A program made the position numbers and the translations under genes. Source: an uncultured bacterium (GTDB lineage Bacteria > Bacillota > Clostridia > Oscillospirales > Oscillospiraceae). Taken from it: a stretch of 55,754 nt of DNA. The stretch's first letter is position 1. Each line of letters begins with the position of its first letter. The stretch covers positions 1 to 55,754 of the forward strand of contig CAMCCC010000012.1 in NCBI GenBank assembly GCA_945873205.1. The letters run 5' to 3'. Shown piece after piece: positions 25,544 through 33,574 of the stretch. A model generated the notes under the pieces. It did not search any database. It worked only from the letters and a program-made list of their open reading frames with translations, and had not been told where the DNA came from.

Positions 25544-25560
25544 GGGTGCCGTCTATGACC

Positions 25561-28023
25561 TTACCGTTGCTCGTTGACGAAGATATTGGCCTTGCTCTGG
25601 ATCAGCTTTGCCACTTCCTCGGCGCTCTTCTGGCCCTGGAAGAAGGCAGCGGCCTGCTCGTTGACGATGTCAAAGATGGAGCTGTCGTAATTGGCCTTCT
25701 TATCGGTGCTGGCGATCAGCTCACGGATCTGGTCGATTTGCTCCGGCTCGATGGCGTAGACCTCCTCGTTCTCGCCGGTGGTCTCGTTCCAGCGGCCGTA
25801 GCGGGCGATGGGGATCTTATTGCCCTCGTCGTCCAGGATTTCATTGCCGTTCTCGTCCTTCTGGTACTGGACGGTCATGGCCTCCTGGGCCTTCTCGTCA
25901 AAGATGTCCTTGCGGCTGGCCAGGCTCCATACGCTTTGCTCCTGGTAGTCCTTGGTCATGAAGGTGCGCAGGAAGTCCCACACCTGATCCTTGTACTGGC
26001 TCTTGCTGCTCATGGCGAAGCCGCCGCCCTCAATGCCCAGCATGTTGCCGGTGCCGCTGGCAGTGGGGTAGCCGATGAAGGTGACGTCGCCGCCGAAGGA
26101 CTCGATATACTGGTTATAGAACAGGTCCTCGATCTGGTATACGGAGGTCTGCACCAGCATCTGCTTGCCCTGGGCAATGCGGCTGGAGGTGCTCTCCTCG
26201 TTGGAATAGTCGTAGTTCTCCCAGTCAAAGCTCTCGGGGAAGCGGGCGGCGAAGTTCAGCAGGTCCACAAACTGCTGGCTGTCAAAGCGGCACTCGCCGG
26301 TGCCCCAGTTGACAAACTCATCCATATCCAGGGCCAGGCAGTTCTGCAGGATGCTGTCCCGGGTGACATACTGGTCAAAGGGCTGGCAGCCCTCGGGCAT
26401 GGAGGCCAGGGCGGCGTCAAACTCCTCATAGGTCCAGCCCGGGGTGTCCCCCACCACGGAGCTGGCGCCCATGACGGCATTGATATAGAAGCCGGGGACG
26501 GTGGTGCAGAGCTTGCCGTCCACCTCCATAGCGCCCAAAACATTGGCAAAGAAGTCGTCCCGGTTCAGCTCCGGGTCGGCGTCGATATAGGGGTAAAGGT
26601 CCTCAATAAGGCCCTTGGAGGCCAGCTGCACATAGTTGAGGCTGCTGATGTCAATGATATCGGGCACATTGCCGGCCATGATCTCGGTATTCAGCTTGGT
26701 GAGGCCGGGGTTGGTATCCAGGGTCTTGCCCTCGGTGCTGGCCTCCGCCACCATGTTGTACTCGGAGTAGTCCTTTACCTCGATGCGGTACTTGTCATTG
26801 CTGCGGTTGAACTTGACCACCTGTTCCTGCACATTATAATCCAGATACAGGCAGCCCAGGGTAATGGTCTCCTTGTGGGGCACGGACTCGTAGGGCACCT
26901 GCTTTACGGTGACCAGGTCCATGCTGGTCTTGTAGGTCTTGCGGTCCCATTCGGTGATCACGCCCACAATGCTGCCGTCACTGCGGACGGAAACCTGGCC
27001 CAGATTGTTGCTGTTCACATCGCAGTTGATCCAGTTGAACAGCTTCTCCGGCTCTCCGGTCTCCAGCTTCAGGCCGTAGAAGTTGCTGCCGCTGTTGTAA
27101 TACAGGTCATAGCCGTTGCTGCCGGGGACGGCGTTGTAAAGGTTGGCGTTCCGCAGGGGATAGCGATCATCGCTGAGCTTTTGGTTGACCTGGTCCAGCA
27201 GCACCAGCTCCTGGCCGTTCTCACCGTAGATGCTGACGGCCAGCCGGTTGTCCCCCAGCTGCACCAGGCAGTCCAGGTAGTCGCTGCTTTCGATTCTGTA
27301 TTTGATGGTGCCGTCGGCAGCGATGGCCCAGATCTGGGAGCCGTTGCAGATGGTAACCACGTTGCCTTCCGTATCCACATACATACGGTAGGCGTCCAGA
27401 TACATATCCGGGTCAAGCTGGATCTGGGCGCGGCTGATCTCGGTGCCGTCCTTCTCCAGCCAGCGGACATAGTACTCCTGCTTATACTGGCTGTAGTTCC
27501 AGTAGTCGTTGTCATTGCGTGTCATCCCCTCCGGGGCCTCGCTCCAGGAGGTGTAAATGTACTCGATGGTGACAAGGCTGCCATCGGGAGCCACGGCAAA
27601 GCCGCCGATGTCGCTGCTGGCGCTGTAATCCTTCAGCTCCTGCTCATTGGCCGGGGCCTCCATGCGCTGGTAATTGGGCAGCTTTTCCACCTTGCCGTTG
27701 AAGTCCACGAAGTAGAGGAAGCTGCCGTAAACATCATACTGTCCCTCATACTCGGGGGTAACGCCCTCGGGAATCTCGCTGCTGATTTTCTCCCAGGAGA
27801 TGGAATAGAAGCCGTCATCGGTATAGACCCGGGGGGAGTAGTTGTTGTCCTGATCCTTCGTCAGGCTCTTGTATTCCGCCACATAGGTAAACGCCGGGTG
27901 CTGCTCCTGCTCGGTCTTACCGGGCTTGCCGCTGTCGCCGCCGCTCTTGCCGCAGGCGGCAAGGCCCAGGGCCATCACCGCCACCAGAAGCAGGGCCAGA
28001 ATTCGTCTTGCTCTGTTTTTCAT
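25561..28023 (-). CDS. Large ABC solute-binding lipoprotein with propeller-like N-terminal half
   Basis: An 820-residue lipoprotein: signal peptide with lipobox LAAC (Cys24). Residues ~35-380 contain repeated beta blade-like units (FAVAPDGSLVTIEY, MYVDTEGNVVTIC, VSVRSDGSIVGVI, LGDNRLAVSIYGENGQELVLL) suggesting a beta-propeller. Residues ~385-820 are a family-1 extracellular solute-binding domain (VVKFNRSNDKYRIEV, MAGNVPDIIDISSLN, GLIEDLYPYID). Ordinary family members have about 400-550 residues. AAGGAGG precedes ATG 28023. It heads a minus-strand cluster with two CUT1 permeases. Ligand unknown; an oligosaccharide is likely. Confidence 0.83.
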   Translation of the reverse strand: MKNRARRILALLLVAVMALGLAACGKSGGDSGKPGKTEQEQHPAFTYVAEYKSLTKDQDNNYSPRVYTDDGFYSISWEKISSEIPEGVTPEYEGQYDVYGSFLYFVDFNGKVEKLPNYQRMEAPANEQELKDYSASSDIGGFAVAPDGSLVTIEYIYTSWSEAPEGMTRNDNDYWNYSQYKQEYYVRWLEKDGTEISRAQIQLDPDMYLDAYRMYVDTEGNVVTICNGSQIWAIAADGTIKYRIESSDYLDCLVQLGDNRLAVSIYGENGQELVLLDQVNQKLSDDRYPLRNANLYNAVPGSNGYDLYYNSGSNFYGLKLETGEPEKLFNWINCDVNSNNLGQVSVRSDGSIVGVITEWDRKTYKTSMDLVTVKQVPYESVPHKETITLGCLYLDYNVQEQVVKFNRSNDKYRIEVKDYSEYNMVAEASTEGKTLDTNPGLTKLNTEIMAGNVPDIIDISSLNYVQLASKGLIEDLYPYIDADPELNRDDFFANVLGAMEVDGKLCTTVPGFYINAVMGASSVVGDTPGWTYEEFDAALASMPEGCQPFDQYVTRDSILQNCLALDMDEFVNWGTGECRFDSQQFVDLLNFAARFPESFDWENYDYSNEESTSSRIAQGKQMLVQTSVYQIEDLFYNQYIESFGGDVTFIGYPTASGTGNMLGIEGGGFAMSSKSQYKDQVWDFLRTFMTKDYQEQSVWSLASRKDIFDEKAQEAMTVQYQKDENGNEILDDEGNKIPIARYGRWNETTGENEEVYAIEPEQIDQIRELIASTDKKANYDSSIFDIVNEQAAAFFQGQKSAEEVAKLIQSKANIFVNEQR

Positions 28024-28060
28024 ATTCGTCCTCCTTGATATGTGAAAATTAAATGGTAAC

Positions 28061-28113
28061 ATATTCTCCCCGCCGGTGCAGGGTTACATAATTATAGCAC
28101 AGATTCTCCCCGC
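28061..28113. promoter_or_regulatory. Direct repeats flanking the -10 of the binding-protein promoter
   Basis: ATTCTCCCCGC occurs at 28063-28073 and 28103-28113, a 40-bp period. A minus-strand TATAAT (28096-28091) lies between them, with a poor -35. Possible binding sites for the response regulator encoded at 28207. The same 11-mer also appears near 47527-47537. Confidence 0.45.
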
Positions 28114-28149
28114 AATGTCTTAAACTTTCTTAAACAATGGAAAAGCTTG

Positions 28150-28189
28150 TTGTGCGGCGGGAAAAATGTGTTACAATTGATGATATAAT
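28150..28189 (+). promoter_or_regulatory. Promoter region of the two-component operon
   Basis: TTGTGC (28150-28155), 16 nt, TACAAT (28172-28177). A second, perfect -10 TATAAT stands at 28184-28189 without a good -35. GAGGTGA follows just before ATG 28207. Confidence 0.5.
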
Positions 28190-28206
28190 CAGATTGAGGT
28201 GATCGC

Positions 28207-28896
28207 ATGAATGATCTTCCCCATGTCCTCGTAGTAGATGACGACGCAGACATCAGAAATGTTCTGCAAATTTTATTAAAAGATAAATATTTTGTGGCGG
28301 AGGCCGGTGACGGCGCCGGAGCCATCGCCCATGTGGCCGCCCACCCGGAGACGGACCTGATCATTCTGGACGTGATGATGCCGGGGCTGGACGGCTTCGC
28401 CACCTGCCAGCGGCTGCGGGAGCTGACCAAGGCCCCCATCCTTTTCCTGACGGCCAAGTCCGCCGAGAAGGACATGCTCTCGGCCTACGGCAGCGGCGGG
28501 GACGATTTTCTCTCCAAGCCCTTCTCCCAGGGAGAGCTGCTGGCCAAGGTCAATTCCCTGCTGCGGCGCTACCGGGAGTACCGGGGCAAGGACGAGGGCG
28601 GCCTGTCCATCGGCGACCTGGATGTGGATTTTGCCAGCCACAGCGTGAAATGCATGGGCAATCCCGTGGCCCTGACGGACACAGAGTACGCCATTCTGGA
28701 GCATCTTTTGAAGAACCGGGGCAAAACCGTCACCGCGGCAGAGCTTTACGAGGCGGTGTGGGGGGAAAAGTTTCTCTCCGGCTCCGGCAACACCGTGATG
28801 GTCCATGTGCTGAATCTGCGCCGGAAGGTGGAGGCGGAGCCCTCCAGCCCCAAGCTGATCCGCACCGTGTGGGGAAAGGGATATCAGATTGACTAA
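28207..28896 (+). CDS. OmpR/PhoB-family response regulator
   Basis: A 229-residue two-domain regulator. Receiver: acidic cluster DDD at 11-13, phospho-acceptor Asp55 in ILDVMMPGLDG, Thr/Lys motifs LTAKS and KPFSQGE. A C-terminal winged helix follows (YEAVWGEKFLSGSGNTVMVHVLNLRRKV, then VWGKGYQI). It is divergently transcribed from the large binding-lipoprotein gene and overlaps the sensor kinase gene by 8 nt. Control of the adjacent transporter is the simplest inference. Confidence 0.92.
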   Translation: MNDLPHVLVVDDDADIRNVLQILLKDKYFVAEAGDGAGAIAHVAAHPETDLIILDVMMPGLDGFATCQRLRELTKAPILFLTAKSAEKDMLSAYGSGGDDFLSKPFSQGELLAKVNSLLRRYREYRGKDEGGLSIGDLDVDFASHSVKCMGNPVALTDTEYAILEHLLKNRGKTVTAAELYEAVWGEKFLSGSGNTVMVHVLNLRRKVEAEPSSPKLIRTVWGKGYQID

Positions 28897-30226
28897 GGTC
28901 CTATCAAAGCTGCCCCGCTCTCTCAACGCCAGGATGCTGTATGTGTCCCTGCTGGGGGTGCTGCTGGGCGCCGTGCTGTACTTTGCGGTGGGCGCTCTGG
29001 GTCAGGTGCTGATCGACACGGTCTATATGCGGGAGGAGAACGTGGCCCAGCGCAAGGCGGAAATCTATTCCCGCCTCAACAGCTATGTGACCCGGAACGA
29101 AATTTCCGGCAAGGACACCTCCGCCCTTGCTCAATGGACAGCGGAAAACGACTATGTGACCGTTCTGCTCTATGACAGCGGCAGCCACCACCGCAGCTTT
29201 TCCGGCGGCAAAGCCATCGGTGCGGACGGTGAGATCGTCTATGATTCTGCCCAATATGGCCGGCTCTATCCCCTGCGCTTTTCGGACGGCGTGTATCTCA
29301 TCGCCATTGTGGACAATTCTCAGGTTCGGGAAAGCCTGCTGGTGAACGCGGCGGCGGTGGCAGTGGCAGGCGGCGGCTTCATTTTGCTTCTGCTGCTCTA
29401 CATGAACCGGCTGACCCGGCGGATCATCGCCCTGTCCAGGGCAGCAGAGGAGCTGGGCGCCGGCAAGCTGGAGCAAAGCATCAGCGCCCAGGGGAGCGAC
29501 GAAGTCAGCACCCTGGCCCGCTCCATGGAGGAGATGCGCCTTTCCCTGCTCCAGCAGATGGGCAGCGAAAGCCGGGCCTGGCAGGCAAATACCGAGCTTC
29601 TGACCGCCATCTCCCACGACATCCGCACCCCCATGACCTCCATGATCGGCTACCTGGGGCTGCTGAATGACAGCGATTTTTCTGACGTTGAGCGCTGCCG
29701 TCAGTTCAGCCGCTCCGCCTACAGCAAGGCCATGGATCTGAAAGACCTGACGGACGAACTGTTCAAATACTTCCTGGTGTTCGGCAGTGCGGAGCTGGAG
29801 CTGGATATGGAGCGCTATGACGGCCGCCTGCTGCTGGAGCAGCTGGTCAGTGAGGCGGCCTTCACCCTGACGGAGGCCGGCTTCCGGGTGCAGCGCATGG
29901 AGTTCGAGGGAGAGTGCAGCATTCTGGCCGATCCCCTGTATCTGAAGCGGGTCATGGACAACCTGGTGTCCAACGTGATGAAGTACGGCGATAAGGCCAA
30001 GCGGGTGGTGATGCTCAGTGAGCTTCAGAACGGCCAGCTGGGCCTGTGCATCTCCAACAGCATCACCCGATCCCTGGACCGGGTGGAGAGCACCAAGATC
30101 GGCCTGCGCACCTGCAAGCGCATCATGGAGCAGATGCACGGCAGCTTCTCCACCGAGACGGATGAGGAGCACTTCGCTGCCGAGCTGCGCATCCCGGCAG
30201 AAATAAAAAAAGAAGCGACAGAATAG
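28889..30226 (+). CDS. Sensor histidine kinase
   Basis: A 445-residue membrane kinase. TM1 at about 15-40, extracytoplasmic domain, TM2 in AAAVAVAGGGFILLLLLYM, HAMP. HisKA follows with phospho-acceptor His243 in SHDIRTPM, then a HATPase_c domain with N-box DNLVSNVMKYGD. The G1 box is not the usual DxGxG; the end reads DRVESTKIGLRTCKRIMEQMHG, a form I recognise from other Firmicutes kinases. The start is TTG 28889 with AAGGGA 7 nt upstream. It is the cognate partner of the preceding regulator. Confidence 0.9.
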   Translation: MTKVLSKLPRSLNARMLYVSLLGVLLGAVLYFAVGALGQVLIDTVYMREENVAQRKAEIYSRLNSYVTRNEISGKDTSALAQWTAENDYVTVLLYDSGSHHRSFSGGKAIGADGEIVYDSAQYGRLYPLRFSDGVYLIAIVDNSQVRESLLVNAAAVAVAGGGFILLLLLYMNRLTRRIIALSRAAEELGAGKLEQSISAQGSDEVSTLARSMEEMRLSLLQQMGSESRAWQANTELLTAISHDIRTPMTSMIGYLGLLNDSDFSDVERCRQFSRSAYSKAMDLKDLTDELFKYFLVFGSAELELDMERYDGRLLLEQLVSEAAFTLTEAGFRVQRMEFEGECSILADPLYLKRVMDNLVSNVMKYGDKAKRVVMLSELQNGQLGLCISNSITRSLDRVESTKIGLRTCKRIMEQMHGSFSTETDEEHFAAELRIPAEIKKEATE

Positions 30227-30243
30227 TCTGTCGCTTCTTTTTT
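30205..30243. terminator. Bidirectional terminator between kinase and MATE genes
   Basis: Stem around gaagcgacag / ctgtcgcttc (30212-30221 with 30228-30237) extended by A- and T-runs on both sides. The kinase stop codon at 30224-30226 is in its loop. Confidence 0.88.
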
Positions 30244-31621
30244 ACGCTTTCAGGCGCTCTGCCTGTTCCCGTTCCAGCCGCCGGAACATGCGTACCAGCA
30301 CCACCACCGCGGCAACGGACAGGATCAGCTCCGCCACGAACTGGGCATAGGCCAGGCCCACCATGGGGAAAAGCCGGTTGAGGATGAACAGGGCCGGGAT
30401 CTCCAGCACAATCTTGCGCAGGACGGCAAAAGCCAGGGCCTTGCTGCCCATGCCGCAGGCCTGGTAAACCCCAACGCCGGTGAAATCCACGGCAAAGAAG
30501 GGCAGAGCCAGGCTCAGTCCCCTGAGGAAACTGCCGCCCAGGGCCACCACCGTCTCATTCTGGATAAACAGGGCCACCAGCTCCCGGTTGAAGGTGAACA
30601 CCAGGGCTGTTGCCACCACCAGAAAGCCCAGACTCAGCCTGCAGGTAAAGAGCAGGGTCTCCTTCATGCGCTTCACGTTGCCGCTGGCATAGTTGTAGCC
30701 GATGAGGGGCATGATGCCGTTGCCGATGCCCATGGCCGCGTACATGGGCACCATCTGTATCTTGTGGGCAATACCCATCCCCGCCACGGCGTCGGAGCCG
30801 AAGGCGGCGGTGAAGTTGTTGAGGATGGTCATGCCGGTGACGTTCAGCAGGTTCTGTACCGCAGCGGGGATGCCCACCGCACAGACCCCCAGGGCCACCG
30901 CCTTGCCGCACAGGGCCAGCTCCGGCCGCAGGGACACATAGGTCTTGCCCCGCTTCAGCAGCACATAGCCCTGGAAATACAGGCAGGCGAACACATTGGC
31001 AATGAAGGTGGCGCAGCCGGCGCCGGCGGCCCCCATGTCAAAGCCCCAGGGCATGATGAAAATGGGGTCCAGCAGTATGTTCAGGAAGCAGCCGCTCATG
31101 GTGCCGATGCTGCCATGGACGGCGGCCCCCTCCGCCCGCACCAGGTAGCCCATCACCACGTTCAGAATGGCCGGGGCCGCGCCGCAGCTGACGGTCCAGA
31201 AAAGATAATTTTTTGTGGCCGCCCGGGTAATCTCGTCGGCGCCCAGAATGGTCAGGAAGCTGCCGCTCAGAAGGCTGTAGCCCAGGGAAAAGGCCACCCC
31301 GCAGCCAAGAGCGCAGTACAGTCCGAAGGCGGCGCTGCGGCGGACGGCGTCATAGTCCCGGCTGCCCAGGGCACGGCTCATCATGCTGGAGGAGCCCACG
31401 CCGAACAGATTGGTCACCGCGTTGAAGGCCAGCAGCAGCGGGGCCGCCAGGGTGACGGCGGCGTTCTGCACCGGGTCGTTGAGGTAGCCCACAAAATAGG
31501 TGTCCGCCAGATTGTAAAGGATCATCACCAGACAGCCCAGGATGGTGGGAATGGAAAGCTGGGCCACCGCCTTGGGAACCGGCATCTGCTCAAAAAGGTA
31601 CTGTTTATTTTTATCGTTCAT
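30242..31621 (-). CDS. MATE family efflux transporter
   Basis: A 459-residue, 12-helix MatE protein (two MatE repeats). Markers are MPVPKAVAQLSIPTILGCLVMILYNLADTYFVG at the N-terminus, FGVGSSSMMSRALG, and GNGIMPLIGYNYASGN in the second half. It exports cationic or aromatic compounds by Na+ or H+ antiport; substrate unknown. CAGGTGA precedes ATG 31621, chosen over the upstream frame opening at 31648. It has no obvious promoter of its own, so read-through from the Mrp operon is possible. Confidence 0.9.
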   Translation of the reverse strand: MNDKNKQYLFEQMPVPKAVAQLSIPTILGCLVMILYNLADTYFVGYLNDPVQNAAVTLAAPLLLAFNAVTNLFGVGSSSMMSRALGSRDYDAVRRSAAFGLYCALGCGVAFSLGYSLLSGSFLTILGADEITRAATKNYLFWTVSCGAAPAILNVVMGYLVRAEGAAVHGSIGTMSGCFLNILLDPIFIMPWGFDMGAAGAGCATFIANVFACLYFQGYVLLKRGKTYVSLRPELALCGKAVALGVCAVGIPAAVQNLLNVTGMTILNNFTAAFGSDAVAGMGIAHKIQMVPMYAAMGIGNGIMPLIGYNYASGNVKRMKETLLFTCRLSLGFLVVATALVFTFNRELVALFIQNETVVALGGSFLRGLSLALPFFAVDFTGVGVYQACGMGSKALAFAVLRKIVLEIPALFILNRLFPMVGLAYAQFVAELILSVAAVVVLVRMFRRLEREQAERLKA

Positions 31622-31646
31622 TGCTTCACCTGGATATGTAATAAAC

Positions 31647-31673
31647 ATACCCGCTGCGAAAAGCAGCGGGTAT
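31647..31673 (-). terminator. Hairpin between the NifX-like and MATE genes
   Basis: An 11-bp perfect stem atacccgctgc (31647-31657) / gcagcgggtat (31663-31673). The minus-strand tail GTTTATT is a weak U-tract, so termination may be partial. Confidence 0.55.
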
Positions 31674-31691
31674 CATTGTTTGGTTTACCGC

Positions 31692-32135
31692 TCAGTGGCA
31701 GCAGCAACCGCCGCTTTCCTCTCCCTCGTCATGACAGCCGCAGCCGCAGTCGCCGCCCTCGTCGTGGTGGCAGCCGCCGCCACAGCCGCCGCAGCCACCG
31801 CCGCAGGCGCCGGCGCCGGGGTCAATGGGCAGCTGGCCGGTGACCAGCATGTCCGCCGCCGTGTCCGCATGGCCGCAGTAGCCGGCCACCGGCACAATGC
31901 CATAGCTCAGCAGCAGGGCCTTGGCCTCACTGCCCATGTTGCCGCAGAGCACCGCGTCCACCTGCTGCTCACGCATCAGGTCCGCCATGGCCTTGTGGCC
32001 GTGCCGGTCGGCGCAGTCCACCAGGGTCTTGGTGCAGTCGTCAACCACATCGCCGTATTCATAAATGGCAAAGCACTCGCAATGGCCGAAATGCTCAAAA
32101 ATCTCTCCGTCCTTATAGGCAACCGCAATCCGCAT
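31692..32135 (-). CDS. NifX/NifB-like metal-binding protein with Cys/His-rich tail
   Basis: A 147-residue protein. Residues 1-105 are a dinitrogenase iron-molybdenum-cofactor (Nif11/NifX, PF02579) domain: MRIAVAYKDGEIFEHFGHCECFAIYE, and VDAVLCGNMGSEAKALL. Residues from about 109 form a Gly-rich tail with 10 Cys and 4 His in CGGGC, CGCGC and CCC arrangements, expected to hold soft metal ions. It lies 3 nt after the Mrp/NBP35 ATPase gene, a pairing seen widely in anaerobes. Nitrogenase genes are absent, so it probably serves Fe-S or metal handling. Confidence 0.83.
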   Translation of the reverse strand: MRIAVAYKDGEIFEHFGHCECFAIYEYGDVVDDCTKTLVDCADRHGHKAMADLMREQQVDAVLCGNMGSEAKALLLSYGIVPVAGYCGHADTAADMLVTGQLPIDPGAGACGGGCGGCGGGCHHDEGGDCGCGCHDEGEESGGCCCH

Positions 32136-32138
32136 CCT

Positions 32139-32963
32139 TCAAATCTCCTTTTCGATATAGTCAACAATGGGGGCGATATGCTCGCCGCTGACGCTCTCCA
32201 CCTCGCCGGCGTCCACCATGGTGGCCACCACCGGGTCCATGGGCAGGCGGGCAAAATGGGCAATGCCGTATTCCTTGGCGATCTTCTCCACCTTGCTCTC
32301 GCCGAAGATGGCATGCTCCTTGCCGCAGTCGGGGCACTTGAAGTAGCTCATGTTCTCCACGATGCCCAGCACAGGGATGTTCATCATGTTGGCCATGTTC
32401 ACTGCCTTGGCCACGATCATCCCCACCAGATCCTGGGGGGAGGTGACGATGATGATGCCGTCCACCGGCAGGGACTGGAACACCGTCAGGGGCACATCGC
32501 CGGTGCCGGGAGGCATATCCACAAACATATAGTCCACATCCGTCCACAGCACATCCGTCCAGAACTGGGTGACGGCCCCGGCGATCACCGGGCCGCGCCA
32601 GACCACAGGCTCCGTCTCATTCTCCAAAATCAGATTGATGGACATAATCTGCAGGCCGGTATGGGTGCTGACGGGGATGATATATTGGTCGGTGCCGGTG
32701 GCATGTTCATGAATGCCGAAGGACTTGGGGATGGAGGGGCCGGTGATATCCGCGTCCAGAATGGCACAGTTGTGGCCCCGGCGCTGCATTTCGGAGGCCA
32801 TCAGGCTGGTGACCAGGGATTTGCCCACGCCGCCCTTGCCGCTGACCACGGCAATGACCTTTTTCACGCTGGACTCCGGGTTCAATGCTTTGCGGAAGCT
32901 CTCTGCGCTTCTTTCGGCGCAATTTTCGCCGCAGGTGGAACAATCATGGGTGCATTCGCTCAT
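32139..32963 (-). CDS. Mrp/NBP35-family Fe-S carrier ATPase
   Basis: A 274-residue P-loop protein. Walker A with the deviant SGKGGVGKS (about 41-49), ADITGPSIP, VDMPPGTGDVPLT and a C-terminal CPDC pair that binds a bridging cluster. The N-terminus adds four Cys (4, 8, 11, 15: CTHDCSTCGENC), the Nbp35-type cluster site. It carries and inserts Fe-S clusters in the cytoplasm. It is the first gene of the operon, with a promoter at 33031-33058. Confidence 0.92.
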   Translation of the reverse strand: MSECTHDCSTCGENCAERSAESFRKALNPESSVKKVIAVVSGKGGVGKSLVTSLMASEMQRRGHNCAILDADITGPSIPKSFGIHEHATGTDQYIIPVSTHTGLQIMSINLILENETEPVVWRGPVIAGAVTQFWTDVLWTDVDYMFVDMPPGTGDVPLTVFQSLPVDGIIIVTSPQDLVGMIVAKAVNMANMMNIPVLGIVENMSYFKCPDCGKEHAIFGESKVEKIAKEYGIAHFARLPMDPVVATMVDAGEVESVSGEHIAPIVDYIEKEI

Positions 32964-32999
32964 TATTCGATCTCTCTGCCTTTCCTTTCATTTTGCCAA

Positions 33000-33058
33000 A
33001 AACACTGTGTTTATTATTTCCGATGGCACTATTATATACAAAATGCAAAAATAGTCAA
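33000..33058 (-). promoter_or_regulatory. Promoter and small palindrome of the Mrp operon
   Basis: On the minus strand TTGACT (33058-33053), 16-nt spacer, TATAAT (33036-33031). A 13-bp perfect palindrome aaacac-t-gtgttt (33000-33012) lies just downstream of the expected start site and could be an operator. Confidence 0.6.
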
Positions 33059-33070
33059 ATCAACATTTGT

Positions 33071-33574
33071 TTACGAGGCGCCGCTTTTGCGCAGGGCCCG
33101 CGTAAGATACATGGCGGCAAAGCCGGTGAAGCAGCCGGTGATCACCCCGGAGGCCGCCAGAATGGGGGCATAGGCAAAGACGCCGGGGGTCTGCACGATG
33201 AGCACGCAGGCCAATAGCTGCCCGGCGTTGTGGGCCACCCCCGCCAGGGCGCTGACGATCCACAGCTGGTTTTCCTGGAAGTGCTTCACCGTCAGGCACA
33301 TGACCAGGTAGGCCAGAAAGCCGCCGGCCGCGCTGTATAAAAGCGAGGCGGGACTGCCGGCAAAGACGGCGCCCATCAGGATGCGCACCGCCAGAATGGC
33401 CCCCGCTTCCTTCCGGCCCAGGATCAGCATGGCCGTAAGAGTCACCACATTGGCAAGGCCCAGCTTCACCCCGGGGATGGGCGCAATGGGGGGCAGCTGA
33501 CTTTCAATCATGAAGATGGTCAGGGCGATGGCCACAAAAAGAGCCATCAGAGCCAGCTTTCGGGTTTTAGCCAT
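33071..33574 (-). CDS. Gx transporter family membrane protein
   Basis: A 167-residue integral membrane protein of the Gx_transp family (PF07456), formerly annotated as heptaprenyl diphosphate synthase component I. Blocks are ESQLPPIAPIPGVKLGLANVVTL, GSPASLLYSAAGGFLAYLVM and GVAHNAGQL. It resembles substrate-specificity (S) components. It overlaps the NusG-II gene by 8 nt, a conserved pair in Firmicutes. Substrate unknown. Confidence 0.85.
   Translation of the reverse strand: MAKTRKLALMALFVAIALTIFMIESQLPPIAPIPGVKLGLANVVTLTAMLILGRKEAGAILAVRILMGAVFAGSPASLLYSAAGGFLAYLVMCLTVKHFQENQLWIVSALAGVAHNAGQLLACVLIVQTPGVFAYAPILAASGVITGCFTGFAAMYLTRALRKSGAS

Noticed and set aside
25546..28038. 830-codon open frame on the plus strand opposite the large binding lipoprotein
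   Set aside because: It is an antisense shadow caused by GC-rich codons of the lipoprotein gene; it has low-complexity Val/Leu/Ala/Gly composition, no family motif and no ribosome binding site.
28181..28206. Riboswitch in the leader of the two-component operon
   Set aside because: The leader is only about 20-30 nt and has no extended pairing.
31692..31830. Repeat array or CRISPR-like pattern in the GCC/GCA-rich stretch
   Set aside because: The periodicity comes from Gly, Cys and His codons of the NifX-like tail; units are too short and there are no spacers.
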